Source of the DNA: an uncultured Flavobacteriales bacterium
GTDB lineage: Bacteria; Bacteroidota; Bacteroidia; Flavobacteriales_D; Crocinitomicaceae
NCBI GenBank assembly: GCA_905480145.1
Contig: CAJQPA010000025.1
Coordinates: 1-64,000, forward strand
Length of the DNA: 64,000 nucleotides
Direction: 5' to 3'
The notes beneath the pieces were generated by a model. It was not told where the DNA came from and ran no database searches. It saw only the letters and a program-made list of their open reading frames with translations. Of this stretch, positions 34,087 through 42,235 are shown piece after piece. Every line of letters begins with the position of its first letter. Positions within the stretch are counted from its first letter, which is position 1. The position numbers were made by a program, and so were the translations under genes.

Positions 34087-37000
34087 TTATGGTTTGGTTT
34101 TATCAAATTTAATTAAATATTTGGTTCCGTTTTGTATATCCACATTAATATCACCTTCTAATTGATCAATTAATGTAGTAACAAGCTGTAATCCTAGGGT
34201 ATCTGTAGCATGATTATTAAAGTCAAAAGGCAGCCCTATACCGTCATCACTAATTTCTATGAAAACTATTTCTTTTTTCTCTTTTAATGAAATAAAAATT
34301 GTTCCTTTTTCATTTTGTTGCCATGCATATTTAAGAGAGTTGGTTATAATTTCATTTAAAATCAACCCACAAGGTATTGCTTGATCTAAAACTATTTGAA
34401 CATTGTCTAGATTCTTTATTAAAATTACCTCTTCATTTATTCGATAAGAAGATATTAAATTACTGGTAAGGTTCTCTATATATTCTGAGAAATTAATGCT
34501 TGAGAAATCCTCTGTTTTATAGAGGTTTTCATGTATTATTGCCATTGTTCTTATTCTATTTCTACTCTCTTGGAGAATCGACAATGTTTTTTCATCTTCA
34601 ACATATGAACTCTGAAGGTTTAATATACTAGAAATAACCTGCAGGTTGTTTTTTACACGATGGTGAATTTCTTTTAGTAAAGTTTCTTTTTCTTTCAGGG
34701 ATGAAACAACCTTCATACTGGTTGTTTTTTTCTCGCTTATATCGTGAGCAACAATTGATATTTCAGAAACCTGTCCATCTATGTTAAAAATAGGGTTAAT
34801 GAATACCTCAAGCCAATAATTAATTCCATTTACCTTAATCTCTAACTCAAACTGTTTCGATTTCCCTTTCTTTACGTCTTTGATAATTTTTGGAAATAGT
34901 CTCATTTTACTTTTTTCTACCACTTTATCAAAGAAGGTGTAAAAAGAAGTTCCTGTTTCTATTTTTTCTTTTAAAATAGTAGAAAAATAAGTTCTACAGT
35001 GCGCATTGTAAGTAGATATTTTTGCATTTAATGTCAGTGTTAATAAAAAGGTATTTGAAGAACTTTCAAAAATTGCGTTCATCCTTAAAAACTGCTCTTC
35101 TAATTTCTTTTCCGCTTTTATCTTTTGTGTTATTTCTATTTCTAGCCTTTTATTAGATTCCTCTGCAAGCTCTGCACGTAATTGTTCTCTTTGTGTTTTA
35201 TTATCCTCTGAGAGCTCTTTAAATATTATTAAAACAGCACTATTATCTTCATAAGTAGTTGTACCAAATGTTACATCCATTAATATTTCATTCCCTCGCG
35301 CATCAATAATATTAATCTGACTCCGTTTCCTTTTTTTATCAGAATGATGTTTTAATAAAATATTTAAAAAATTATTCTGACTAGATGGTATAAATAATTT
35401 TTCAATATTATCCCCTAAAATCATCCTTATTTCTGGATTAGTGTAAAGTATTTTATTTTCATCTGAAGAAATAATAATCCCTTCTGGGTGATTTTCTAGA
35501 ATGTTTTCTAAGTTTTGCTGATTCCTCTTAATTGATCTTAAATTTTGATTTTCAAACGTTGAGTCATGAATGACACATTGGTAATAAAGTTTATTTTCTA
35601 AATTAAGTTCTATAAGTGCTACTTTAGCTTCAAGCTTTCTTCCATTACCTCTAAAGTTCCAATCAAACTTTATGCTTCTTGTATTTGAATTATTATCAAT
35701 AATTTCTAAATATTTTTTATGACTTTGATCATCCGAATTGAAACTTAATTCAAAAAGTTTTTTTCCAAGTAAATTTTCTCTGTTTAATCCAAATAATTGT
35801 GTTGCTTTTCTATTGATATCAGTGATAATATCATTTTCTAAAAAAAGAATAGCATCATTTGTTTCTTCATAAATCAATCGGTATTTTTCTTCACTTTGTT
35901 TCAGTGCTAATGAAGCCTTTTGAATTTTTGTTAAATCAATAACTGATCCTTCTATATAATTTGTTTGCGTGTCATAATACCAATTAAATACTAGTGTTTT
36001 CTCTACTCCGTTAGATAAATGGATACTCGTCTGATAATTTTGCGCAAACTCTTTATTCCCAAGAGATTCAATAATAAAATCCCAATCTTTTTGCATGTTA
36101 ATTGGAAATAAACGATCCCCAACCTTATAACAATCATCCAACATTTTAAAGAATGAATTATTCCCTTTTAAAATTATAGCATTTTTATTAATCGAAAAAA
36201 CACCCGCTTTATTTTTCTCATAAAGATTTCTGTATTTTTTTTCAGAGAATTCTATTTCTTTATTTTTTATTGTCTCTGCAGTAATATTTTCTATTCTTAA
36301 TAAATGTAATTTTCTTTTCTTAATTGTAATTAAACTAACATTTAACTTAATTACTTCTATTACTCCAAATTGGAATAACTTAATTTCTTTATTAAATACA
36401 TTTCCAACTACAAGTGTTTTAATAAAGTTTAATTCTTTTTGTGTAAAATTATTTTTTAAAATATCAGAATTAAGATTTGGTTTTATACCTAAAATTTTAC
36501 TGACCTCTTTATTATAATCGATGATATTTATTTCATTTATATAATCAAACAAAACAAATCCTTCACCCGTCGAATCAATAATGTTTTGTAGATATTTAGA
36601 ATAATTTTCAACCGTTGATATCATTTTTAACTTAGCAAATAATATAACCAAAGCACATGTGCTAATAAGAAATAAATCAATTATTAAAACGGTTTTAAGG
36701 GATTCATTCCCTTCTAAATAATAGAATGAATACAACAACAAAAAAAGAACTAATAGAACATATAATAATAATGAATACCATCTTTGAATAGAAAAAAGAC
36801 TGATAACTATTAATCCGAAAAACAAATAACTTTCTGTTCCCTCGAAACCAGATTTAACCAAACTTAAATACGCAAAAATCGTAGCGCCAAATAAATGCGC
36901 TATAAATAGATAAACTAATTTTTCTTTAAAAAAAACAGTCTTCCAGGAAAGAATAAGATAGAATGGGAATAAAATAGTTAATGAAATTCCTATGTAGAAA

Positions 37001-37176
37001 TAGGTGTCCGGAACATCTAATAGGTATACAATCAAACTATAAATAGGCATAACTATAAATGCCCCAACACTGTGGATAATTGTTATTCTAATTAATTCAT
37101 TTTCAACCTTAAAATATGGAGATAATTCATTTTTCCATAAGTGGTATTTTTTATTAATTTTTAAAAAGTTGAACAT
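34087..37176 (-). CDS. Membrane sensor histidine kinase, multi-PAS, HisKA_2
   Basis: A 1029-residue kinase. N-terminal membrane part of about five to six helices (first ~200 residues, e.g. FYIGISLTILFPFYLILSW and LLYVLLVLFLLLYSFYY). Then about four to five PAS domains (about 205-810), including NIIDSTGEGFVLFDYINEINIIDYN, a second at EKNKAGVFSINKNAII, a third at IYEETNDAILFLENDII, and another at ENHPEGIIISSDENKILYTN. The kinase core has LLKEIHHRVKNNLQVISSILNLQSSYV (His near residue 837) and a HATPase with NEIITNSLKYAW, DDGIGLP and TLGLQLV. A start 21 codons further upstream is possible; 37176 is preferred because it begins MFNFLKIN before the membrane helices. It lies 3 bp from the LytTR regulator. 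Confidence 0.92.
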   Translation of the reverse strand: MFNFLKINKKYHLWKNELSPYFKVENELIRITIIHSVGAFIVMPIYSLIVYLLDVPDTYFYIGISLTILFPFYLILSWKTVFFKEKLVYLFIAHLFGATIFAYLSLVKSGFEGTESYLFFGLIVISLFSIQRWYSLLLYVLLVLFLLLYSFYYLEGNESLKTVLIIDLFLISTCALVILFAKLKMISTVENYSKYLQNIIDSTGEGFVLFDYINEINIIDYNKEVSKILGIKPNLNSDILKNNFTQKELNFIKTLVVGNVFNKEIKLFQFGVIEVIKLNVSLITIKKRKLHLLRIENITAETIKNKEIEFSEKKYRNLYEKNKAGVFSINKNAIILKGNNSFFKMLDDCYKVGDRLFPINMQKDWDFIIESLGNKEFAQNYQTSIHLSNGVEKTLVFNWYYDTQTNYIEGSVIDLTKIQKASLALKQSEEKYRLIYEETNDAILFLENDIITDINRKATQLFGLNRENLLGKKLFELSFNSDDQSHKKYLEIIDNNSNTRSIKFDWNFRGNGRKLEAKVALIELNLENKLYYQCVIHDSTFENQNLRSIKRNQQNLENILENHPEGIIISSDENKILYTNPEIRMILGDNIEKLFIPSSQNNFLNILLKHHSDKKRKRSQINIIDARGNEILMDVTFGTTTYEDNSAVLIIFKELSEDNKTQREQLRAELAEESNKRLEIEITQKIKAEKKLEEQFLRMNAIFESSSNTFLLTLTLNAKISTYNAHCRTYFSTILKEKIETGTSFYTFFDKVVEKSKMRLFPKIIKDVKKGKSKQFELEIKVNGINYWLEVFINPIFNIDGQVSEISIVAHDISEKKTTSMKVVSSLKEKETLLKEIHHRVKNNLQVISSILNLQSSYVEDEKTLSILQESRNRIRTMAIIHENLYKTEDFSSINFSEYIENLTSNLISSYRINEEVILIKNLDNVQIVLDQAIPCGLILNEIITNSLKYAWQQNEKGTIFISLKEKKEIVFIEISDDGIGLPFDFNNHATDTLGLQLVTTLIDQLEGDINVDIQNGTKYLIKFDKTKP

Positions 37177-37856
37177 TAAATAAAATGATTTTCTAACTAT
37201 ATATATGATCAAGATAAAAGTTCTTTTCTTATGATACAAGGTTTAATTATAATTAATTGATTTACAGTATCTTAAATAGTTTTAAAACACGATTTATTTT
37301 AAGATAGCAGAATATTTCAATTATCAAAATGAGCTTACTAACTTGTAAATAATATAATTAATAATTTATTTTTTAAAGAAAAGATATTTACTCTTTTTAT
37401 TAAGGATGTTCATATGTGTTTAAAATTATTAAGATTTGTTAGGATTTTTGAGTTATCAACTATTTTAGGTAAGTTTTAAGTATATTTTTTAGTTGTAACC
37501 GCTTATAAATTAGTATTTTTTAGAGTTGTTAACATTTAAAAAAATAAACAGTTTGTTTATAGTTTATTTATTTATTAACTTAAATTTTGTGTGATACATT
37601 TTAATAACTCTGTAGAAAATCACTAGAAGTAAATAGGATAATAAGTAATTACTTTTGTATGGAAATTATAATCAACAATAACAACATAAACTTATTGATA
37701 ATTATGAACGTTAATTAACAATAAGACTTCTCTTACCGTTTATAACTTAGTTCTCATTTTACCATTTAATAGGGATAGCGAATAGACAAAAAGAATAGAT
37801 GTTTAAAAGTTGACTTAAATGTTAATATCATCTAAGTTTGTAGAAAAATAGGTTTT
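37177..37856. other. AT-rich intergenic region, no gene found
   Basis: About 680 bp between the divergent histidine kinase and rpiB genes. I find no convincing open frame, tRNA or rRNA. It is strongly AT-rich with many stop codons in all frames and short inverted As and Ts. The right end holds the rpiB promoter. It contains TTATCAACT near 37455 and several A/T stretches, but no array of DnaA-type boxes, so an origin is not supported here. It could carry the kinase promoter or a small RNA; nothing specific can be shown from sequence alone. Confidence 0.6.
37810..37840 (+). promoter_or_regulatory. Promoter of rpiB
   Basis: Full Bacteroidota-type promoter: TTG (37810-37812) with a 20-bp spacer before TAAGTTTG (37833-37840), which matches TAnnTTTG. 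It lies 16 bp upstream of the rpiB ATG. Confidence 0.65.
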
Positions 37857-38294
37857 ATGAAAAAAAATATTCCAATTGGAGCTGATCACGCTGGTTTTGA
37901 ATTAAAAAATATTCTAAAAGAACTTTTATTAGGACAAGGTTATGAAATAGAAGATTTCGGCTGTTATTCAGAGGAAAGCATAGATTATCCTGATTACGGC
38001 CATCCAGTAGCTGAAAAAGTGGAATCAGATAAAAACATATTAGGGATATTAATTTGTGGATCAGGGAACGGTATTAATATGACAGCAAACAAACATCAAG
38101 GTGTGCGAAGTGCGCTTTGTTGGAATAAAGAAATAGCTCAATTAGCTAGAGAGCATAACGATGCTAATATATTAGCTTTACCAGCAAGGTATTTATCACC
38201 TGAAGAAGCAAAAGAAATAGTATTAACATTTCTTAATACTGACTTTGAAGGAGGCAGACACCAAAGAAGAGTGGATAAAATATCGAACTGTTAA
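37857..38294 (+). CDS. rpiB: Ribose-5-phosphate isomerase B
   Basis: A 145-residue enzyme that interconverts ribose 5-phosphate and ribulose 5-phosphate in the pentose phosphate pathway. Characteristic motifs are IPIGADHAGFELK, ILICGSGNGINMTANKHQGVRSALCWN (with the catalytic region around Cys-Gly-Ser-Gly-Asn-Gly), REHNDANILALPARYL, and the C-terminal FEGGRHQRRVDKI. The family normally has about 145-150 residues, so it is complete. The end overlaps the convergent TlpA-like gene by 4 bp. Confidence 0.95.
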   Translation: MKKNIPIGADHAGFELKNILKELLLGQGYEIEDFGCYSEESIDYPDYGHPVAEKVESDKNILGILICGSGNGINMTANKHQGVRSALCWNKEIAQLAREHNDANILALPARYLSPEEAKEIVLTFLNTDFEGGRHQRRVDKISNC

Positions 38295-39502
38295 TTCATC
38301 AAAAGAGATTCAAGTAACGCGCTTGTTCTTTCTTTGTACTTTTTATAATAATCTCCCGTGCCAGGTCCATTAAAACCTGTATGAACACGGACAACTTCAC
38401 CTTGTCTATTGATAAAGATAGAAGTAGGAAAAGAAATAATTTCACTTAACATACTAAAATGCTGTGAGGCTAAATTTTTATTTGCGGACCCACCGATTAA
38501 GTAAGTAAAATCGTTTTGTAATTTCGTTTTTAAACGTTTTACATTTGAAATTTGTGTATCAAGAGACTTGCCTACTTCGTAACAAACAGAAATTATCTCC
38601 AATCCTTTATCTCCATATTTTTCTTTTAACTCTTTATAATATATACTTTCATCTAAACAGTTAGGGCACCAAGATCCCATGATTTGTACAATTACCACCT
38701 TACCACTGTAGTTTTCTGAAGGAAAAGTAATGGAGTCTTTATTTAAGTTTGGAAACGTAAAGGCAACTTTTTCATTTTTTGAAATAGATGTTAAATCCTC
38801 AGGGCTGCTTAATTCGAATTCGTTATTCCTTGTGGCGTTCCAGTTGCTTTCCCAATGGTTTCCACTATAAAACTTTCCGATCAATGAATCATTTATATAT
38901 TTAGCTTTAAATAGAAAAGCATGGGACCCATCAAAACAAGAAAGAAATAAACTATCATTAGTTGTGTTGCCATCTAAGTATCTATAATCACCTGTTTCAG
39001 TTAAAAACGTACCACTTATATTATTCTTTTTTTGATTAAACAAACCTAGCGCTGGATAAGATGAGTTTGTTCCTGGCTCAAATTCCACCTTCCACCTCCC
39101 ATCGAAATAAGAACTCTTTCTCTTTTTATTGAGGTGACTAAACCTTTCTTTTTTGCCCTTATTAGCTGTAAATGGAATTTTGTAATGGCTGCCTTTGTTA
39201 TGGTTTATCCAATAACCGGAAAGGTTATTGCTTCCAGGTTTTAAAACCAACTCTGAATTAAAAAAAGGAAAATGATAATGAAGACTATCATTTTTTATAA
39301 AGCCTGGCTCTAGTTGAATTTCTTCATTTGCGTTTATAATCGTTAAGCGGTTATTTTTTTTTACTTTTAAATTAAACGGTAAGTAATCTTTAGGGCTTAA
39401 TTGTAAAGATGCATTCCACTTACCCTTTTTTAAAGCTATGTTCTCTTTTTGAGAAAAAGTAATGTGAGACAGTAGTATGATGACAATGAAATTAAATTTC
39501 AT
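38291..39502 (-). CDS. TlpA-family thiol-disulfide reductase
   Basis: A 403-residue exported protein (signal peptide MKFNFIVIILLSHITFS). Residues about 20-235 form a beta-rich Bacteroidota-specific module, and the C-terminal part (about 240-403) is a TlpA/AhpC-type thioredoxin domain with active site GSWCPNCLDE (near residue 280) and the cis-proline loop ISFPTSIFINRQGEVVRVHTGF. It probably catalyses disulfide reduction in the periplasm; the partner is unknown. Cys-Pro-Asn-Cys differs from the common CPPC/CxPC sites but keeps the two catalytic cysteines. Confidence 0.86.
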   Translation of the reverse strand: MKFNFIVIILLSHITFSQKENIALKKGKWNASLQLSPKDYLPFNLKVKKNNRLTIINANEEIQLEPGFIKNDSLHYHFPFFNSELVLKPGSNNLSGYWINHNKGSHYKIPFTANKGKKERFSHLNKKRKSSYFDGRWKVEFEPGTNSSYPALGLFNQKKNNISGTFLTETGDYRYLDGNTTNDSLFLSCFDGSHAFLFKAKYINDSLIGKFYSGNHWESNWNATRNNEFELSSPEDLTSISKNEKVAFTFPNLNKDSITFPSENYSGKVVIVQIMGSWCPNCLDESIYYKELKEKYGDKGLEIISVCYEVGKSLDTQISNVKRLKTKLQNDFTYLIGGSANKNLASQHFSMLSEIISFPTSIFINRQGEVVRVHTGFNGPGTGDYYKKYKERTSALLESLLMN

Positions 39503-39604
39503 GTTTTTTATTTTTGGTTAACGAAAATAGCTTTTTTACATTATAGATAACAATTAATGCAACCTTTTTTTAATTTCACGAGTCTTGAATTGTAAGCGTT
39601 AGTG

Positions 39605-40138
39605 ATGGATGATTCTGTTTTGGTGGAAAAATGTATTAAAGGAGATCAACAGGCTCAACGTGTGTTGTTTGAAAAATATGCGCGAAAAATGTTAGGTGTT
39701 TGTCTTCGGTACTCGAACAGCACCCCTCAAGCAGAGGATGTCTTGCAAGAAGGGTTTATAAAGGTTTTCTCTAAACTAGAAATGTATAAAGGAGGCTCTT
39801 TAGAGGGTTGGATTCGAAAAATAATGGTTAACTCGTCGCTTGATAAAATTAGAAAGGAAAAAAAGCGACAAGGAGATATTAGTGTGGAAAAAGTTGGTTT
39901 TAAATTGGAAGAAAACAGTTTTATTCTTGAAAGCCTCGAAGCAGAAGACCTTTTAAAACTTATAGCTTCGATGCCTGCAGGATATAAAACAGTGTTTAAT
40001 ATGTTTGCTATAGAGGGTTTTTCGCATAAAGAGATAGCGCAAGAATTGAATATTAGTGAAAACACATCAAAATCACAGTATTCTCGAGCGAAAACATATT
40101 TACAGAGTAAAATGAAAGAAGCAGGAATTGAAAGATAA
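39605..40138 (+). CDS. ECF-type RNA polymerase sigma factor
   Basis: A 177-residue sigma-70 family protein with regions 2 (about 8-80, LVEKCIKGDQQAQRVLFEKYARKMLGVCLRYS ... EDVLQEGFIKVFSKLEMYKGGSLEGWIRKIMVNSSLDKIRKEKK) and 4 (about 115-170, MPAGYKTVFNMFAIEGFSHKEIAQELNISENTSKSQYSRAKTYL), lacking region 3, as in extracytoplasmic-function sigma factors. The ATG at 39605 is preferred over an in-frame GTG one codon upstream. It overlaps the next gene by 11 bp. That neighbour is an unusual membrane protein likely to act as its anti-sigma factor. Confidence 0.92.
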   Translation: MDDSVLVEKCIKGDQQAQRVLFEKYARKMLGVCLRYSNSTPQAEDVLQEGFIKVFSKLEMYKGGSLEGWIRKIMVNSSLDKIRKEKKRQGDISVEKVGFKLEENSFILESLEAEDLLKLIASMPAGYKTVFNMFAIEGFSHKEIAQELNISENTSKSQYSRAKTYLQSKMKEAGIER

Positions 40139-40961
40139 TAAAGAAATAGAACAAATTTTTTCTACGAAACTAAAGGGTTTTGAAGCTGAAGTCCGTCCAG
40201 AATTATGGAATAACATCGCTGCACAGATTGGATCAACTGCTTTGCCGGTTGGTGGCACAATCTCTTTGATGTCAAAAATTATTATTGTAGCAGTTGCTTC
40301 AACTATAATTGCAGTTGCTGTTTATATTGGCTCTGCAAACACAAATCAGTCTCCAGAAAAATTTACCTCGGAAACAAAAAGAGAAGCGCAAAAATCAAGT
40401 TTAACTGAAAAAGAGAATGATTTAGTAGAAGAAGTTAAAACGATAAAAGAATCAAAAATAAAGGAAGAACCTCAGGTAAAAACGATTTTAGAGGAAATAA
40501 ATCTGCAAGGTGAAGTTTCAGCTGTTGTCATAGATCCAATTATTGTGGTTGAATCCGACACAATAGCGCCAGTAATTATTATTAACGAAGAAAAGGTTGA
40601 AAAGGAAGAAGAGCGAGTAGAGGAATTGGCGATGGAAATAATCGAAAAAGAACCCAACCGACCAGAGGAAGAAATAGAAAATTACAGCATCAGTAAAATG
40701 CCGGATGTTTTTTCTCCAAATAACGATGGGGTGAATGATTTCTTTTTTGTCATTAATGAAGGATTGTCTGATTTCAACGTCGTTATTATGAACGATAAAA
40801 ATGAAACAGTTTTCCAATCTCAAAAAACGGATTTCAAATGGGATGGCAATGGTTTAAATGGAGAACAAGTTGTTGAAGGAAAGTATGTTTACTTCATAAT
40901 AGCAAAAGACAGAAAGGGAAACGTGGTTAATAAACACAGTTTACTTACCATTATTAGATAG
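40128..40961 (+). CDS. Anti-sigma-like membrane protein with type B (CHU_C) sorting-type domain
   Basis: A 277-residue single-pass protein. Translation starts at TTG (40128), overlapping the sigma gene by 11 bp; no ATG occurs before the conserved cytoplasmic segment EIEQIFSTKLKGFEAEVRPELWNNIAAQI, so the TTG is required. One transmembrane helix (about 50-70, SKIIIVAVASTIIAVAVYIGSA) separates it from a charged periplasmic linker rich in Glu (about 80-195). A C-terminal gliding-motility-associated CHU_C/T9SS type B-like domain (about 198-277, PDVFSPNNDGVNDFFFVIN ... KTDFKWDGNGLNGEQVVEGKYVYFII) ends it. No signal peptide. Position next to an ECF sigma, cytoplasmic head and membrane helix suggest an anti-sigma role; that is inference. 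Confidence 0.75.
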   Translation: MKDNKEIEQIFSTKLKGFEAEVRPELWNNIAAQIGSTALPVGGTISLMSKIIIVAVASTIIAVAVYIGSANTNQSPEKFTSETKREAQKSSLTEKENDLVEEVKTIKESKIKEEPQVKTILEEINLQGEVSAVVIDPIIVVESDTIAPVIIINEEKVEKEEERVEELAMEIIEKEPNRPEEEIENYSISKMPDVFSPNNDGVNDFFFVINEGLSDFNVVIMNDKNETVFQSQKTDFKWDGNGLNGEQVVEGKYVYFIIAKDRKGNVVNKHSLLTIIR

Positions 40962-41660
40962 ACTTTTTTGATAACTAGAAACCTCTTTTACACCTCTAAA
41001 ATAGAAAAAGAGCCCTATAAAAACCATTAAGTGACTTGCATCATTTTTATCGAACCACTGACTTATGTTTATTTTCAAACCTTGAATTATTACAGCAGGA
41101 AACATAACAAGAACACTATAATAGAAATTAGCGAAGGATTGATGCGTGGTTTTTGAAAACAGATATCCTAAAACACCCAAGCAATATACTAAACCTAAAG
41201 TTGAGTTAATTGTTGGCACCTTCATTCCAAAAGAATAGTCGGGATACAAATCAACAGTTAAAACAACGTAGACTTGAGCAAGAAAAGCTAAAACTAATTT
41301 AAACCTACTTAAGAGTAATAGGGTGTTTTTAATTTTTACATTTTTTAAAAAAGGAAGCATTGCCTGCTCTATAAAAAACACATAAATGATTCCAGTAAAC
41401 CAACCAATGTATTTTCCAGGTGTGCCCCAATAATTATAAAAAAGGTGTCCAAAACCACCCATAATAAATCCAATTCCGAAAAGAACAAAGAAAAAAAACC
41501 AGTTTTTAGTAAAAGGAGTGCGGTATAACCTGTAAGTTTTAAAAGCGAAATAAAAAGCGAAACAACTAATTAAGACATCTCCTAAAAAACCGATTGGCTC
41601 AGCTAAATCTAAACCAAAAAGTTGGAATTGTATTTTGTCAAAGTCGGAACCGATTAACAT
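40941..41660 (-). CDS. Seven-helix membrane protein of unknown function
   Basis: A 239-residue integral membrane protein with about seven hydrophobic segments from FLGDVLISCFAFYFAFKTY to HLMVFIGLFFYFRGVKEV. I recognise no motif for transport or catalysis and no family with certainty. It converges with and overlaps the sigma partner gene at 40941-40961. The start MLIGSDFDKIQ at 41660 is the only reasonable one. Confidence 0.65.
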   Translation of the reverse strand: MLIGSDFDKIQFQLFGLDLAEPIGFLGDVLISCFAFYFAFKTYRLYRTPFTKNWFFFFVLFGIGFIMGGFGHLFYNYWGTPGKYIGWFTGIIYVFFIEQAMLPFLKNVKIKNTLLLLSRFKLVLAFLAQVYVVLTVDLYPDYSFGMKVPTINSTLGLVYCLGVLGYLFSKTTHQSFANFYYSVLVMFPAVIIQGLKINISQWFDKNDASHLMVFIGLFFYFRGVKEVSSYQKSLSNNGK

Positions 41661-41740
41661 TTTATGTCTCTTAAGTTAAAATAACGATGCAAAGATATGG
41701 TTTTATTATAAAGTGGTTAAAAACGATGGGGTTTTTTAAC

Positions 41741-41771
41741 AAAAAAACCCCCTGATAAACAGGAGGTTTTT
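41741..41771 (-). terminator. Terminator after tRNA-Cys
   Basis: In the minus direction, AAAAACCTCCTG, loop TTTAT, CAGGGGGTTTTTTT forms a stem with one T-G pair and a final T-run. It lies immediately downstream (lower coordinates) of the tRNA-Cys gene. Confidence 0.8.
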
Positions 41772-41772
41772 G

Positions 41773-41843
41773 AGGTCTCTGGCGGATTCGAACCGCCGTA
41801 GATGGTTTTGCAGACCACTGCCTAGCCACTCGGCCAAGAGACC
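41773..41843 (-). tRNA. tRNA-Cys (GCA)
   Basis: A 71-base cloverleaf read on the minus strand. The acceptor pair is GGTCTCT with AGAGACC. The anticodon loop CTGCAAA gives anticodon GCA (Cys), the T loop carries GGTTCGAATCC, and the D arm carries GGCCGAGTGGCTAGG. The discriminator base is T (U73), an identity element for cysteinyl-tRNA synthetase. The CCA end is not encoded. A terminator follows. It lies in the 221-bp gap between the 7-helix protein gene and folB and is transcribed in the same direction as folB-gltX. Confidence 0.97.
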
Positions 41844-41881
41844 GTTTCTACGGCAAATGTAGTAAAATTATCTACTAACTA

Positions 41882-42235
41882 CTACCCTTCTATGATTATT
41901 GCCACATTATTTACATCTCCATTAATAGGTGGGCATATCTTTACCACTTTAACCCGCAGAGAATGAACGTTTTTAATTTCTTTCTTTATTCTGTTTACTA
42001 TTCTTTGCCCAGCATGCTCAATTAACTTAGAGCGAACAGCCATTTCTTCAACCACAATTCTATTAACATCAACATAATCAATTGTTTCTGACAGTTGATC
42101 GGAAATGGCAGCAGAGCCAAAATTAGTGGCCATAGAAACATCAACGGTATAGTTTCCTCCTATTTTACCTTCTTCTGGAAGGCACCCATGAAAGGCGTAT
42201 ACCTTTATTCCGTTAACTTCTATGATATGTTTCAT
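41882..42235 (-). CDS. folB: Dihydroneopterin aldolase
   Basis: A 117-residue enzyme of folate synthesis that splits 7,8-dihydroneopterin into 6-hydroxymethyl-dihydropterin and glycolaldehyde. Family marks: VNGIKVYAFHGCLPEEGKIGGNYTVDV, then SETIDYVDVNRIVVEEM, and the C-terminal ICPPINGDVNNVAIIIE. Its start overlaps the stop of gltX by 4 bp, so gltX-folB is a translationally coupled pair, with the tRNA-Cys gene just downstream. Confidence 0.94.
   Translation of the reverse strand: MKHIIEVNGIKVYAFHGCLPEEGKIGGNYTVDVSMATNFGSAAISDQLSETIDYVDVNRIVVEEMAVRSKLIEHAGQRIVNRIKKEIKNVHSLRVKVVKICPPINGDVNNVAIIIEG

Noticed and set aside
37440-37760. Candidate replication origin in the AT-rich gap before rpiB
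   Set aside because: Only one degenerate TTATCAAC(T) match; no repeated boxes and no mnmG/parS context, unlike the nrdB upstream region.
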